Shown: positions 15,553-24,069 of the stretch, piece after piece
Layout of the letters: every line of letters begins with the position of its first letter
Numbering within the stretch: the stretch's first letter is position 1
Source of the DNA: CAZRHR01 sp964599915
Lineage (GTDB): Bacteria; Bacteroidota; Bacteroidia; CAIKAF01
Direction of reading: 5' to 3'
Assembly (NCBI GenBank): GCA_964599915.1
Contig: CAZRHR010000018.1
Location: 1 to 37,837 of the forward strand
Length of the DNA stretch: 37,837 nucleotides
Program-made: the position numbers and the translations under genes
Notes under the pieces: model-generated
Told to the model about the DNA's origin: nothing
The model's database searches: none
The model's input: the letters and a program-made list of their open reading frames with translations, nothing else

Positions 15553-16539
15553 ATGATTAAGGATATCCGAAACATAGCGGTATTTACTTCGGGTGGAGAT
15601 GCGCCGGGCATGAATGCTTGTATTCGCGCCGTTGTTCGCACCGGATTGTTTAACGGCTTCAAAGTCTTTGGCATTCGTCGTGGATATAGTGGCATGGTGG
15701 CCGGCGATATTTTTGAAATGGATTCTCATTCCGTATCAAACATTATTCAACGGGGCGGAACCATTTTAAAAACGGCCCGAAGCCAGGAATTTAGAACCCC
15801 AGAAGGAAGAAAGCTGGCCTATGAGCAACTTCGGAGCTATGACATCGATGCGGTTGTAGCCATAGGTGGAGACGGAACTTTTACAGGGGCAGATGTCTTT
15901 ATGAAAGAATACCCTGATATCCGCATGGTGGGTTGCCCAGGAACCATTGACAACGATTTGAGTGGTACGGATTTTACCATCGGCTTTGATACAGCCATCA
16001 ATACAGTCATTGATGCGGTAGATAAAATCCGCGATACGGCGGCCTCGCATGATCGCCTCTTTTTTGTGGAGGTGATGGGGCGGGATTCCGGAATGATCGC
16101 CCTTGCCTCGGGTATTGGGGTCGGTGCCGAAGCCATTCTTATTCCAGAGACCAAAACCTATGTAGATCAGCTGATTCTTTCGCTTGAAAAAGGTTGGATG
16201 CACAATAAAACCTCCTGCATTATTCTGGTCGCAGAAGGGGATGAAAGTGGTGGCGCTTACCAATTGGCCAAAATGGTGCAACAACGTTTTCAATATTATG
16301 AAACCAAGGTGTCCATTTTGGGACATATGCAGCGGGGCGGAAAACCTACTGCTGCCGACCGGATGCTGGCCAGTAGATTAGGGTATGAAGCCGTAGAGGC
16401 TTTAGCACGTGGCCGAAAAGGTATTATGATTGGAGAAGTCCACGGTCAGGTGGCCTACACGCCTTTTAGCCAGGCCATAAAGGATGAAGGAAAAGTCAAT
16501 TTCAATCTGGTGAAAATGGCTGAGATTCTTTCTATGTAA
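15553..16539 (+). CDS. pfkA: ATP-dependent 6-phosphofructokinase
   Basis: PfkA phosphorylates fructose 6-phosphate to fructose 1,6-bisphosphate in glycolysis. The 328-residue protein has every family motif: FTSGGDAPGMNA (residues 12-22), AIGGDGTF (103-110), CPGTIDND (128-135), VMGRDSG (174-180) and ILGHMQRGG (255-263). The glycines in GGDGT and PGTIDND (rather than the D and K of PPi-dependent enzymes) indicate ATP as phosphoryl donor. It follows paaD by 160 bp with its own -7 box and a structured leader, and precedes priA by 3 bp. Confidence 0.96.
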   Translation: MIKDIRNIAVFTSGGDAPGMNACIRAVVRTGLFNGFKVFGIRRGYSGMVAGDIFEMDSHSVSNIIQRGGTILKTARSQEFRTPEGRKLAYEQLRSYDIDAVVAIGGDGTFTGADVFMKEYPDIRMVGCPGTIDNDLSGTDFTIGFDTAINTVIDAVDKIRDTAASHDRLFFVEVMGRDSGMIALASGIGVGAEAILIPETKTYVDQLILSLEKGWMHNKTSCIILVAEGDESGGAYQLAKMVQQRFQYYETKVSILGHMQRGGKPTAADRMLASRLGYEAVEALARGRKGIMIGEVHGQVAYTPFSQAIKDEGKVNFNLVKMAEILSM

Positions 16540-16542
16540 GTC

Positions 16543-19008
16543 ATGAAAACGGAGGCACGTTGTATTGAAGTCGTGGTGCCATTGGCCCTGCCTTATCGGC
16601 TTACCTACGCATTGCCTCCTGCCAAAGCGGAAATGCCATCTCTGGTAGGAAAAAGGGTCATGGTTTCCGTGGGGCATGGAAAAGTCTATACGGCTTTATG
16701 TGTCGCGGACCCGGTTCCCTTTCCTGCGAAAATCAAAACCAAGGAGATTTTAGAAGTGGTGGACGACTTTCCAATCGTGCGTCCCGCTTGGCTTCCTTTT
16801 TGGGAATGGCTTGCAAGCTATTACATGGCCATGCCGGGCGAAGTGTATTTGGCAGCGGTGCCCTCTGCATTGCGTTTGGAAGCAGGCTCTACCTTGGAAA
16901 AAGGAGACATCACGCCTGAGCCGGATACACTGAGTGATGAGGCTTTTTTAATTTGGGAAGCCCTTTCCATTCAACCCGTCTTAACGTATCAAGAGGTGAT
17001 GGCCATCACCGGACTTAAGCAACCTGCAAGGCTTCTTTCACAAATGCAAGCGCAGGGTTGGGTTCAAATTGGCATGCAATTAAAAGAGAAAGTAAAGCCT
17101 CGGAAAGCCGTTTGGTATAGCATTCATTCTAACATTGCTTCAGAAGAAGACATGGAACATGCCATGGCCAAATTGAACCGAAGTCCGAAACAGCAAGAAG
17201 CCATGATGCTATTTTTACCCTATTCCGGCTGGTTTCAGGGAGAAAGGCATTGGGTTTCTTCCGATCGACTGAAACATATTTTGGGAAGTCATTATAGTGT
17301 GGTTCCGGCTTTGTTGGAGAAAAATATCCTTTGTAAAGAGGCTCGTTTACCGGAAGGCTTAGCAGGTGAAAGTGAAGTCTGGCCTCCTTTGTCCGCAGAA
17401 CAACATAAGGTGGTAGAGGCATGTAAAAGCCAGTTATCACCCCAAAAACCTTTGTATTTGTATGGTGTGACGGGAAGCGGGAAAACGGAGGTTTACCTTC
17501 ATTTATCTCGCATGATCATTGACTCCGGGAAAGATGTACTTTGGCTTTTACCCGAAATTTCTTTGACCACACAAATGGTGGAACGCATCCGGAAACGCTT
17601 GCCGGAGGATGTGTTGGTTTACCATAGCCGCCTTTCTGACGGAGAACGAGCAACGGTATGGCAACAAATTCAGCGACCTGAGCGCCAACGCGGCTTTTTA
17701 ATTCTAGGCGCCAGAAGTGCGCTCATGCTGCCTTTGCCCAATCCCGGCCTTGTGGTGATAGACGAGGAGCATGATGCCAGTTATAAACAACAAGATCCCA
17801 GTCCACGCTACCATGCCAGAGATGCGGCGCTATATCTTGGGAAAACCTTGGACATTCCCATTGTCATGGGATCTGCCACGCCATCTGCGGAGGCTTGGTT
17901 TCATGTGCAACAAGGGCACTTCGCGCTGTTGACCTTGAACCAAAGATTTGGCGAAAGTACCTTGCCGGAGGTTCAAGTGATTGATTTAAAGCGTGAGCAA
18001 CAAATGGGTGGTTTTGTTCCGCCATTTTCTGCCCCATTGCTCAAGGAAATGAAAGAAACGTTGGCCCATAAGGACCAGATTATTTTATTTCAAAACCGTC
18101 GCGGGTTTTCTCAATCCATTCAATGTCAGGCTTGTGGTTTTGTTCCCGAATGTCCCCATTGTGATGTTTCTTTAACCTATCATAAACAAAAAGGCGAGCT
18201 TCAATGCCATGCTTGTGGTTATGGCGTGGGTTTGCTGAACCGATGTCCTTCTTGTGGAACCCATTCTTTTAAAAATATGGGATTTGGCACAGAGCGCATT
18301 GAAGAACAATTGGTGTCTCATTTGCCCGAAGTGCAAGTGGACCGGGTTGATTTAGATACCACACGGAAAAAATTGGCCCTGCAAGAAATTTTTGAGCGTT
18401 TTGAAAACCGCGAAACCCAAGTTTTGGTGGGGACGCAGATGATTGTGAAAGGGTTGGATTTTAGCCACGTCTCTTTGGTCAGTATTTTATTTGCGGACCA
18501 GTTGCTTTTTTTTCCCGATTTCCGAGCCTCTGAGCGTTCCGCACAAATGTTTGCTCAAGTAGGAGGTAGGGCAGGGCGCCGCGGGCAAAAATCTAAGGTT
18601 CTGATTCAAACCTTTACGCCTACCCATCCGGTGATACAGGCCACTCAAAAGCATGATTATTTACCTTGGTTGAGTACTGAGCTTTTGGAACGGGAAAAAT
18701 TTCAATTTCCACCTTTTACCCGCTTAATTCAAATTACTTTTCGTCATGCCAAGGCTGAAAAGCTAGCGGCAGATGCAGGTATTTTCACCCAATTGCTGGC
18801 CCAATACCTCACAGGGGTGAGGATAGACGGACCTATTACACCTTCTGTGGCACGGGTAAGGAATAAATTTATTTGTCATTGGCTTTTGCGGATTCCACGT
18901 GCCCAATCACCAAGCCCCATAAAACAGCGGATATGGTATGCGGTGGAGGTGCTTCAACAACAAACGAATCGCTCCTGCGACATTCAATTTGATGTAGATC
19001 CCTATTGA
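16543..19008 (+). CDS. priA: Primosomal replication restart helicase PriA
   Basis: The 821-residue protein matches PriA throughout. An N-terminal DNA-binding domain comes first, and Walker A is GVTGSGKT (residues 308-315). The DEAH-like box reads DEEHDASYKQ, then GSATPS. The zinc-binding region has paired cysteines (CQACGFVPECPHC, then CHACGYG and CPSCG). Helicase motifs QMIVKGLDF and GGRAGRRG close the ATPase. PriA reloads the replication fork after collapse. It begins 3 bp after pfkA and is probably co-transcribed. Confidence 0.96.
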   Translation: MKTEARCIEVVVPLALPYRLTYALPPAKAEMPSLVGKRVMVSVGHGKVYTALCVADPVPFPAKIKTKEILEVVDDFPIVRPAWLPFWEWLASYYMAMPGEVYLAAVPSALRLEAGSTLEKGDITPEPDTLSDEAFLIWEALSIQPVLTYQEVMAITGLKQPARLLSQMQAQGWVQIGMQLKEKVKPRKAVWYSIHSNIASEEDMEHAMAKLNRSPKQQEAMMLFLPYSGWFQGERHWVSSDRLKHILGSHYSVVPALLEKNILCKEARLPEGLAGESEVWPPLSAEQHKVVEACKSQLSPQKPLYLYGVTGSGKTEVYLHLSRMIIDSGKDVLWLLPEISLTTQMVERIRKRLPEDVLVYHSRLSDGERATVWQQIQRPERQRGFLILGARSALMLPLPNPGLVVIDEEHDASYKQQDPSPRYHARDAALYLGKTLDIPIVMGSATPSAEAWFHVQQGHFALLTLNQRFGESTLPEVQVIDLKREQQMGGFVPPFSAPLLKEMKETLAHKDQIILFQNRRGFSQSIQCQACGFVPECPHCDVSLTYHKQKGELQCHACGYGVGLLNRCPSCGTHSFKNMGFGTERIEEQLVSHLPEVQVDRVDLDTTRKKLALQEIFERFENRETQVLVGTQMIVKGLDFSHVSLVSILFADQLLFFPDFRASERSAQMFAQVGGRAGRRGQKSKVLIQTFTPTHPVIQATQKHDYLPWLSTELLEREKFQFPPFTRLIQITFRHAKAEKLAADAGIFTQLLAQYLTGVRIDGPITPSVARVRNKFICHWLLRIPRAQSPSPIKQRIWYAVEVLQQQTNRSCDIQFDVDPY

Positions 19009-19033
19009 AGTTTTTAGGGCTTGCGGTAAATAT

Positions 19034-19041
19034 TACCTTTG
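19034..19041 (+). promoter_or_regulatory. -7 box of the amino-acid permease gene
   Basis: TACCTTTG lies 18 nt before the GTG at 19060. A TTG at 19039 that could open a longer frame is part of this box, so it is unlikely to be the start codon. Confidence 0.55.
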
Positions 19042-19059
19042 AGGTATAAGCAGAGGCAA

Positions 19060-20460
19060 GTGGAAAAAGAACAAAAACAATTGATTCAGGGCATAGGAAG
19101 TTTTACCGCTTTTGCCTTGGTATTTGGTTCCATGATTGGGTCGGGTGTTTTTAAAAAAGCCGCTCCCATGTCATATTTACTTGGTGACGGTTATTGGGTA
19201 TTGGCATGTTGGGTTTTAGCTGGACTCATCACGTTAATGGGAGCCCTCACCAATGCGGAGGTGGCAGGTATTATTGCGGAGCCAGGTGGCCAATACGTCT
19301 ATTTTAAAAAGATGTACGGAAGGTTTTTCGCTTTTTTCTATGGCTGGAGTTCATTTGCCGTGATTCAAAGCGCAACGGCTGCCTCTGTGGCTTACATTTT
19401 TGGCGAAAGTTTGGCTGTGTTTATGCCCGCATGGCCCATTCCGGCCTCTTGGAGCGAATGGTCTGTTTTGGGTTTAACACCACTAGCCAACCTTCAAGTA
19501 AAGGTGCTTACAGTTGGCTTGCTCTTTACGTTGGCTACGGTGAACCATTATGGGGTGAAACATGGCGGCAGGTTGTCTGGTTTCATGGCCAGTTTGGTGG
19601 TGATTTGTATTTTATTGGTCACGCTTTTGAGTTTTGGTTGGTCGGATGGCGGTTGGAACCATGTAGCCGAACCTGCAGTGGCTCACCCTCCGAAAGATTC
19701 TCTTCTTGGCACAGGAATGTTTGGGTTACTTTTTGCCGGTTTAATGCAAGCCTTTTGGGCTTATGAAGGGTGGAATACCATTGGTTTTTTGGGGGGAGAA
19801 GTTCGAAATCCCTATAAAACCATTCCACGCGCTTTGATTCTTGGGACCGTTTTTGTGATGCTGGTCTATGTGGTGGCCAATGCCGCTTATTTATACGTAT
19901 TGCCTGCTGCTGAATTAGGTGCTATTCCGGACGGGAAAATTGCGGCCGTAGAGGTGGTGAGGACCTTTTTAGGCACCGGAGGCGCGTTGGCCATTTCCGC
20001 GTTAATTTTATTAAGCACCCTTAACAGCACCAACACTACCATTTTGGGTGCGCCCCGGATTTACTTTGCCATGGCTGGTGATGGGTTGTTTTTTAAGGGT
20101 GTGGGTAAGGTACATGAACAATACAAAACCCCTTCAAAGGCGTTGTTTTTGCAAGTGGCATGGTCTTCTTTGCTGGTGTTTTCAGGAAGTTTCGATACGC
20201 TTACGGACATGTTGGTTTTCGCCGCGTTCATTTTTTACGGCGCAGGTGCCTTTGGGGTTTTTGTCTTACGAAAAAGAATGCCGGACACGCCTCGTCCATT
20301 TAAAGTTCCCGGATATCCTTTTCTTCCTGCTTTATTCGTCCTTTTTTGTATCTTTCTGGTAGGTATTTCTATACTTCAAGACCCCATGAATGCCTTGGCA
20401 GGATTGGGTCTAATGGCTACAGGAATTCCCTTTTGGTTTTATTGGAACAAAACGTCATGA
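19060..20460 (+). CDS. APC-family amino-acid permease
   Basis: About 466 residues with some twelve membrane helices. The first helix has the APC hallmark FGSMIGSGVF, and a later conserved loop reads YEGWNTIGFLGGEVRNPYKT, as in LAT/SLC7-like and related bacterial exchangers. The GTG at 19060 is preferred over the TTG at 19039, which lies in the -7 box; the next Met is inside helix 1. Substrate is unknown. The stop overlaps the start of the sugar dehydrogenase by 4 bp (ATGA), so both are translated from one message. Confidence 0.85.
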   Translation: MEKEQKQLIQGIGSFTAFALVFGSMIGSGVFKKAAPMSYLLGDGYWVLACWVLAGLITLMGALTNAEVAGIIAEPGGQYVYFKKMYGRFFAFFYGWSSFAVIQSATAASVAYIFGESLAVFMPAWPIPASWSEWSVLGLTPLANLQVKVLTVGLLFTLATVNHYGVKHGGRLSGFMASLVVICILLVTLLSFGWSDGGWNHVAEPAVAHPPKDSLLGTGMFGLLFAGLMQAFWAYEGWNTIGFLGGEVRNPYKTIPRALILGTVFVMLVYVVANAAYLYVLPAAELGAIPDGKIAAVEVVRTFLGTGGALAISALILLSTLNSTNTTILGAPRIYFAMAGDGLFFKGVGKVHEQYKTPSKALFLQVAWSSLLVFSGSFDTLTDMLVFAAFIFYGAGAFGVFVLRKRMPDTPRPFKVPGYPFLPALFVLFCIFLVGISILQDPMNALAGLGLMATGIPFWFYWNKTS

Positions 20461-22310
20461 GAAAATTTTCCTTGTACTTTTCCCTGGTTGTAGGACTTGG
20501 GATGAATGCGCAAACCCTTACTTTTCAGCCCTTTGCTTCCGGGTTTTCATCGCCTATTAATCTGGTTTCACTACCTCAAGACACCCTTATCTATGTGGTG
20601 CAGCAACGCGGTTTGGTGCGTATGGTGCGCCCCAATGGAAGCATTCTTTCCACGCCCTTTATCAATTTGAGTGATCGGGTGTCTGCCTCAGGCAGCGAAA
20701 GGGGCTTGCTTGGTCTTGCCTTTGCACCGGATTACGCCCAATCCGGTCGTTTTTACGTTAATTACACCGACATTTCTACGGGACATACCAAGATTTCCAG
20801 GTTTTTACGTTCCTCCACCAATCCATTACAGGGTGACCCCACTTCAGAAGAGGTATTATTGACCATTAACCAGCCTTTTTCCAACCACAATGGTGGCCAT
20901 TTGGCTTTTGGCCCCGATGGTTATTTATACATAGGAACCGGGGATGGTGGATCCGCCAATGATCCTCAAAACCAAGGACAAAACACAGCTTCTTTGCTTG
21001 GAAAATTCCTGCGCATCGATGTGCAAGGGGCCCAAGGCTATGTAGTACCTGCCGATAATCCTTTCGTTGGACAAAGTACTTTTGCCCCGGAAATTTGGGC
21101 TTTGGGTCTCCGCAATCCATGGCGCTTTTCTTTTGATCCCCAAACGGGTGATTTATGGAGCGGCGACGTTGGGCAAAACAGCTGGGAAGAAATTAACCGG
21201 GCGGTGGCAGGTACCGCAGGTTTAAATTACGGATGGCGGTGCTATGAAGGAAACAGCACCTTTAATACCAACGGCTGCGGCCCCCAAACCAATTTTTTCT
21301 TTCCAACATATGTTTATGCCAATAACCAGTCCAATGGTTGCAGCGTTACAGGTGGGGTAGTGTACCGCGGCGGCTTATACGGACCCTTATTTGGCAAGTA
21401 CCTTTTTACAGATTATTGTTCCGGAATTTTCCGCCAAACCTATCCTGATGGCGCCGGTGGTTTTCAAACCGACGTTTTAAATGCAGCATCCGGGTTTTTT
21501 CCGGCCATTGGAACAGATGGCTTTGGGGAATTATACTTATTGAATTCTCAGGCAGGCACCATGCTGAAAATCATACCTGATGTCTGTAACCCAGTAGCCA
21601 GCATTTATAGCGCTCAGCCCGTGTTGGCCATTTGTGGCAGCCAAGATTCGATTTTACTCCAAACGCCTTTTCACCCAACCCTTAGTTACTCTTGGAAAAA
21701 ACAAGGACAGGTGGTAGGTCAGCAAGATCAAATCTGGGTGAGCCAACCTGGTTGGATTGCCGTAGAGGTGACGGCCCCCAATGGTTGCGGAACTGCATTG
21801 GATTCTGTGATGATCAATCAGTTTCCCACACCCACTTTAACCTGGAATACACCATCAGGAACGGTTTGTGCCGATTCTTTGATTGCACTCGATGCCTCTC
21901 CCGTCGGTGGTTTGTTTTTAGGCCAAGGTGTGTCCTCAAACGTTTGGAATACCCAAGGATTATCAGGTTCGGTGACCTTGACGTATTCTTTTACAACTTC
22001 GGATGGTTGCGTGGTAGAACAACCCGAAACTTTTCAGGTGATATCTTGTGCTACCGGCCTTGCAGAAGACCCGAATAGCGCAAAATTCAAAGTGTTTCCT
22101 ACACCCGCTGACCGTTTCCTTCATTTAAAAATGCCCGCAGAGACAGAAAGGGTGATTTGTATTTCTGCCGCCTCAGGAAAACAAGTCGGTTCATGGCGTA
22201 CAGATGGACTTACCGACATGGATTTACGCATTGATCACTTGGCGCCGGGTGCTTATTTGATGATTTTCCAGCATCCACAAGGTATGCAGGTACGTAAATG
22301 GATGAGATAA
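20457..22310 (+). CDS. Secreted PQQ-type sugar dehydrogenase with T9SS type A sorting domain
   Basis: 617 residues. A signal peptide ends near GMNAQ. The next ~370 residues form a six-bladed soluble glucose dehydrogenase-type propeller: FASGFSSPINLVSLP, SERGLLGLAFAPDY, NHNGGHLAFGPDG (the region bearing the catalytic His of the family), EIWALGLRNPWRFSFD, GLNYGWRCYEG and GGVVYRGG. A cysteine-bearing Ig-like region follows, then a T9SS type A domain (FKVFPTPADRFLHLK ... APGAYLMIF). The enzyme would oxidise sugars or related alcohols outside the cell with PQQ, although some family members act differently. Overlaps the permease by 4 bp. The longer in-frame start (20346) lies inside the permease and is rejected. 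Confidence 0.88.
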   Translation: MRKFSLYFSLVVGLGMNAQTLTFQPFASGFSSPINLVSLPQDTLIYVVQQRGLVRMVRPNGSILSTPFINLSDRVSASGSERGLLGLAFAPDYAQSGRFYVNYTDISTGHTKISRFLRSSTNPLQGDPTSEEVLLTINQPFSNHNGGHLAFGPDGYLYIGTGDGGSANDPQNQGQNTASLLGKFLRIDVQGAQGYVVPADNPFVGQSTFAPEIWALGLRNPWRFSFDPQTGDLWSGDVGQNSWEEINRAVAGTAGLNYGWRCYEGNSTFNTNGCGPQTNFFFPTYVYANNQSNGCSVTGGVVYRGGLYGPLFGKYLFTDYCSGIFRQTYPDGAGGFQTDVLNAASGFFPAIGTDGFGELYLLNSQAGTMLKIIPDVCNPVASIYSAQPVLAICGSQDSILLQTPFHPTLSYSWKKQGQVVGQQDQIWVSQPGWIAVEVTAPNGCGTALDSVMINQFPTPTLTWNTPSGTVCADSLIALDASPVGGLFLGQGVSSNVWNTQGLSGSVTLTYSFTTSDGCVVEQPETFQVISCATGLAEDPNSAKFKVFPTPADRFLHLKMPAETERVICISAASGKQVGSWRTDGLTDMDLRIDHLAPGAYLMIFQHPQGMQVRKWMR

Positions 22311-22320
22311 GTTCGTTTTC

Positions 22321-23211
22321 ATGAAGCAAGCCTATCCATTTATTGAAGGCGGGAGAAAATCGGCCCTTAAACACTTTGCCCTTTTTCTTTTTGCCCTTGG
22401 GATTTTTGTTGTTCTCCAAAGTCTTTTGCCCTTTATTTGGGTTTCCGGTACAGATCCTGCCACCATTATTCAAGGGTTGTTCGACCGGTTTCCGGCGGGC
22501 TTAGCCTTGTGTATTCTTCTTCTGCCTTTTTTGGCGGTTTTAGCCATGATTTTTGGCGCCACGCAATGGTTGGGGTCAGGCGTTCCACACCATGTAGTGC
22601 GTCGGTCGAAAAGAATCCGATGGGACTTTTTTTTCCAATTTTCTTTGGTTTGCTTTGCCTTACAAACCCTATTGACAGGATTGGATTTGTTGTGGTTTCC
22701 AGACGCCTATCAATGGATGTCTTTCCCCTCTGATTGGGTTGCTTTTGCCTTGGTTGGATTTGTAGGTTATGCTTTACAAGCCTTATCAGAAGAAGTCTTG
22801 TTCAGAACGTTGCCCATGCGTTTTTGCTTTGGCCTTTGGCCTCAAGGCTGGTTTGCCGTACTGGCATCTGCCTTGTTATTTGGACTGATGCACATGGGAA
22901 ATCAAGAAGTAGACGCTTTAGGCGGTTGGGAAATGTTCTTTATTTATTCATTAAACGGTGGTTTTTTGGCCTGGTTGACTCTTCGCTCCAACGGTTTGGA
23001 GTTGGCCTGGGCCTTTCATTGGGTCAATAACTGGATGGGCTCTGCAGTGGTTACCTTTCCCGCCAGCACCATTCCCGGCCCCGCTTTATGGATGAGAGAT
23101 ACGCCAGATCCCAAAGAAATGCTGGTTTTTTCTGTGCTCCAAGTGGCTTTGTTTGCTTTTGTCGCCTGGTTTTTGTTTTTGCGGAAAAAGGGAGCCGTAC
23201 AAACCATGTAG
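22321..23211 (+). CDS. CPBP-family intramembrane metalloprotease
   Basis: A 296-residue protein with about eight hydrophobic segments. It has the CPBP/Rce1 (Abi) motifs in order: ALSEEVLFRTLPMRF (paired glutamates and Arg), FGLMHMGNQ (His), and AWAFHWVNNW (second His with Asn). These are the proposed catalytic residues. Substrates are not predictable. It lies 10 bp after the sugar dehydrogenase on the same strand and probably ends this operon; 135 bp separate it from the next gene. Confidence 0.9.
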   Translation: MKQAYPFIEGGRKSALKHFALFLFALGIFVVLQSLLPFIWVSGTDPATIIQGLFDRFPAGLALCILLLPFLAVLAMIFGATQWLGSGVPHHVVRRSKRIRWDFFFQFSLVCFALQTLLTGLDLLWFPDAYQWMSFPSDWVAFALVGFVGYALQALSEEVLFRTLPMRFCFGLWPQGWFAVLASALLFGLMHMGNQEVDALGGWEMFFIYSLNGGFLAWLTLRSNGLELAWAFHWVNNWMGSAVVTFPASTIPGPALWMRDTPDPKEMLVFSVLQVALFAFVAWFLFLRKKGAVQTM

Positions 23212-23333
23212 GTCATTTCTTCGTTTTACATGGAAAATGAGTAGTATCAGTATGTCAAATGCTCGTTTCTTGTCCATGGTAGCCTGAAATCAAGCGCGAT
23301 GGGGCTTCCAACCAAGATACAGGACTAATTTTA

Positions 23334-23341
23334 TATCTTTG
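23334..23341 (+). promoter_or_regulatory. -7 box directly in front of the outer-membrane protein gene
   Basis: TATCTTTG matches TAnnTTTG and ends only 5 nt before the ATG at 23347, so the mRNA would start at or within a few bases of the start codon. Confidence 0.5.
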
Positions 23342-23346
23342 TAGAT

Positions 23347-24069
23347 ATGTCAACCACGCGTCATTTTTTCAGGGTCATCTGCGCGATATTGCTCATGTCC
23401 GCACCCGCCCTTCAGGCACAGCTGCCCGAGGACGATGAAGACATAAAAGAAATTGAATTTGCCATTAACAACGGCCCCCCACCGGCGAGAGGATATCGCA
23501 TGATGCTGGGCGCTTCTGTACATGCACCCCATATTTTGTTTAATCCGGCCAACGCAAGGGCGTTTGATGCCATTGTAGGCGCGGGTTTAAACGTACATTT
23601 TAAAGTTTGGAAAAATGTGTATGTCGGCACCCATTTTGAATATGATGGGTTTGTGATTTATCGCCCTATTTTTAACCAGCCCAACCTGACCAACTCTCAA
23701 TTTTTTGGGATGGGAAGCGTGAAATATGTAAAAATCTGGCCTTCAGGTATTGGATTTATCCCTGCCGTTCGCGCTGGAATGGGTTATATCCATTATGCCG
23801 GGATTTTTGATGCCAACACGGGCACACGCACCTTGAATGATGTGGGTTTCGCCACCCAAGGAGAAGTTGGTTTGTATTATTTCCCCTTTGAAAACCAACA
23901 AGCAGGTATGGGTTTGAAAGTGGGAGGCACCTACTTTTCCCATGAATTCAAAAAAAGTGACATGAACTTGGAAGGTGATGATGCCCTGACGTTTAAAAGT
24001 GATGTGGGCAACACCTTTCATTTAAGCATCGGATTTTCTTTCGTGTTTAACTTGGGAAAAATGTATTGA
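23347..24069 (+). CDS. Putative outer-membrane beta-barrel protein
   Basis: 240 residues starting with a clear signal peptide (MSTTRHFFRVICAILLMSAP, cleavage near LQAQ). An acidic linker follows. The rest is a series of alternating strands with many glycines and aromatics (MLGASVHAPHILFNP, YVGTHFEYDGFVIY, GLKVGGTYFSHEF) and ends LSIGFSFVFNLGKMY, in the style of a small outer-membrane barrel. Family not recognised. The stop overlaps the ATG of the PLP enzyme (TGATG), an unusual partner for a surface protein. Confidence 0.7.
   Translation: MSTTRHFFRVICAILLMSAPALQAQLPEDDEDIKEIEFAINNGPPPARGYRMMLGASVHAPHILFNPANARAFDAIVGAGLNVHFKVWKNVYVGTHFEYDGFVIYRPIFNQPNLTNSQFFGMGSVKYVKIWPSGIGFIPAVRAGMGYIHYAGIFDANTGTRTLNDVGFATQGEVGLYYFPFENQQAGMGLKVGGTYFSHEFKKSDMNLEGDDALTFKSDVGNTFHLSIGFSFVFNLGKMY

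Noticed and set aside
19039..19059. TTG start for the amino-acid permease
   Set aside because: The TTG is the end of a TAnnTTTG box; the GTG at 19060 is 18 nt after it.
20346..20456. Longer start of the sugar dehydrogenase
   Set aside because: It would lie inside the permease gene and put residues ahead of a clean signal peptide; the ATG at 20457 overlaps the permease stop as ATGA.
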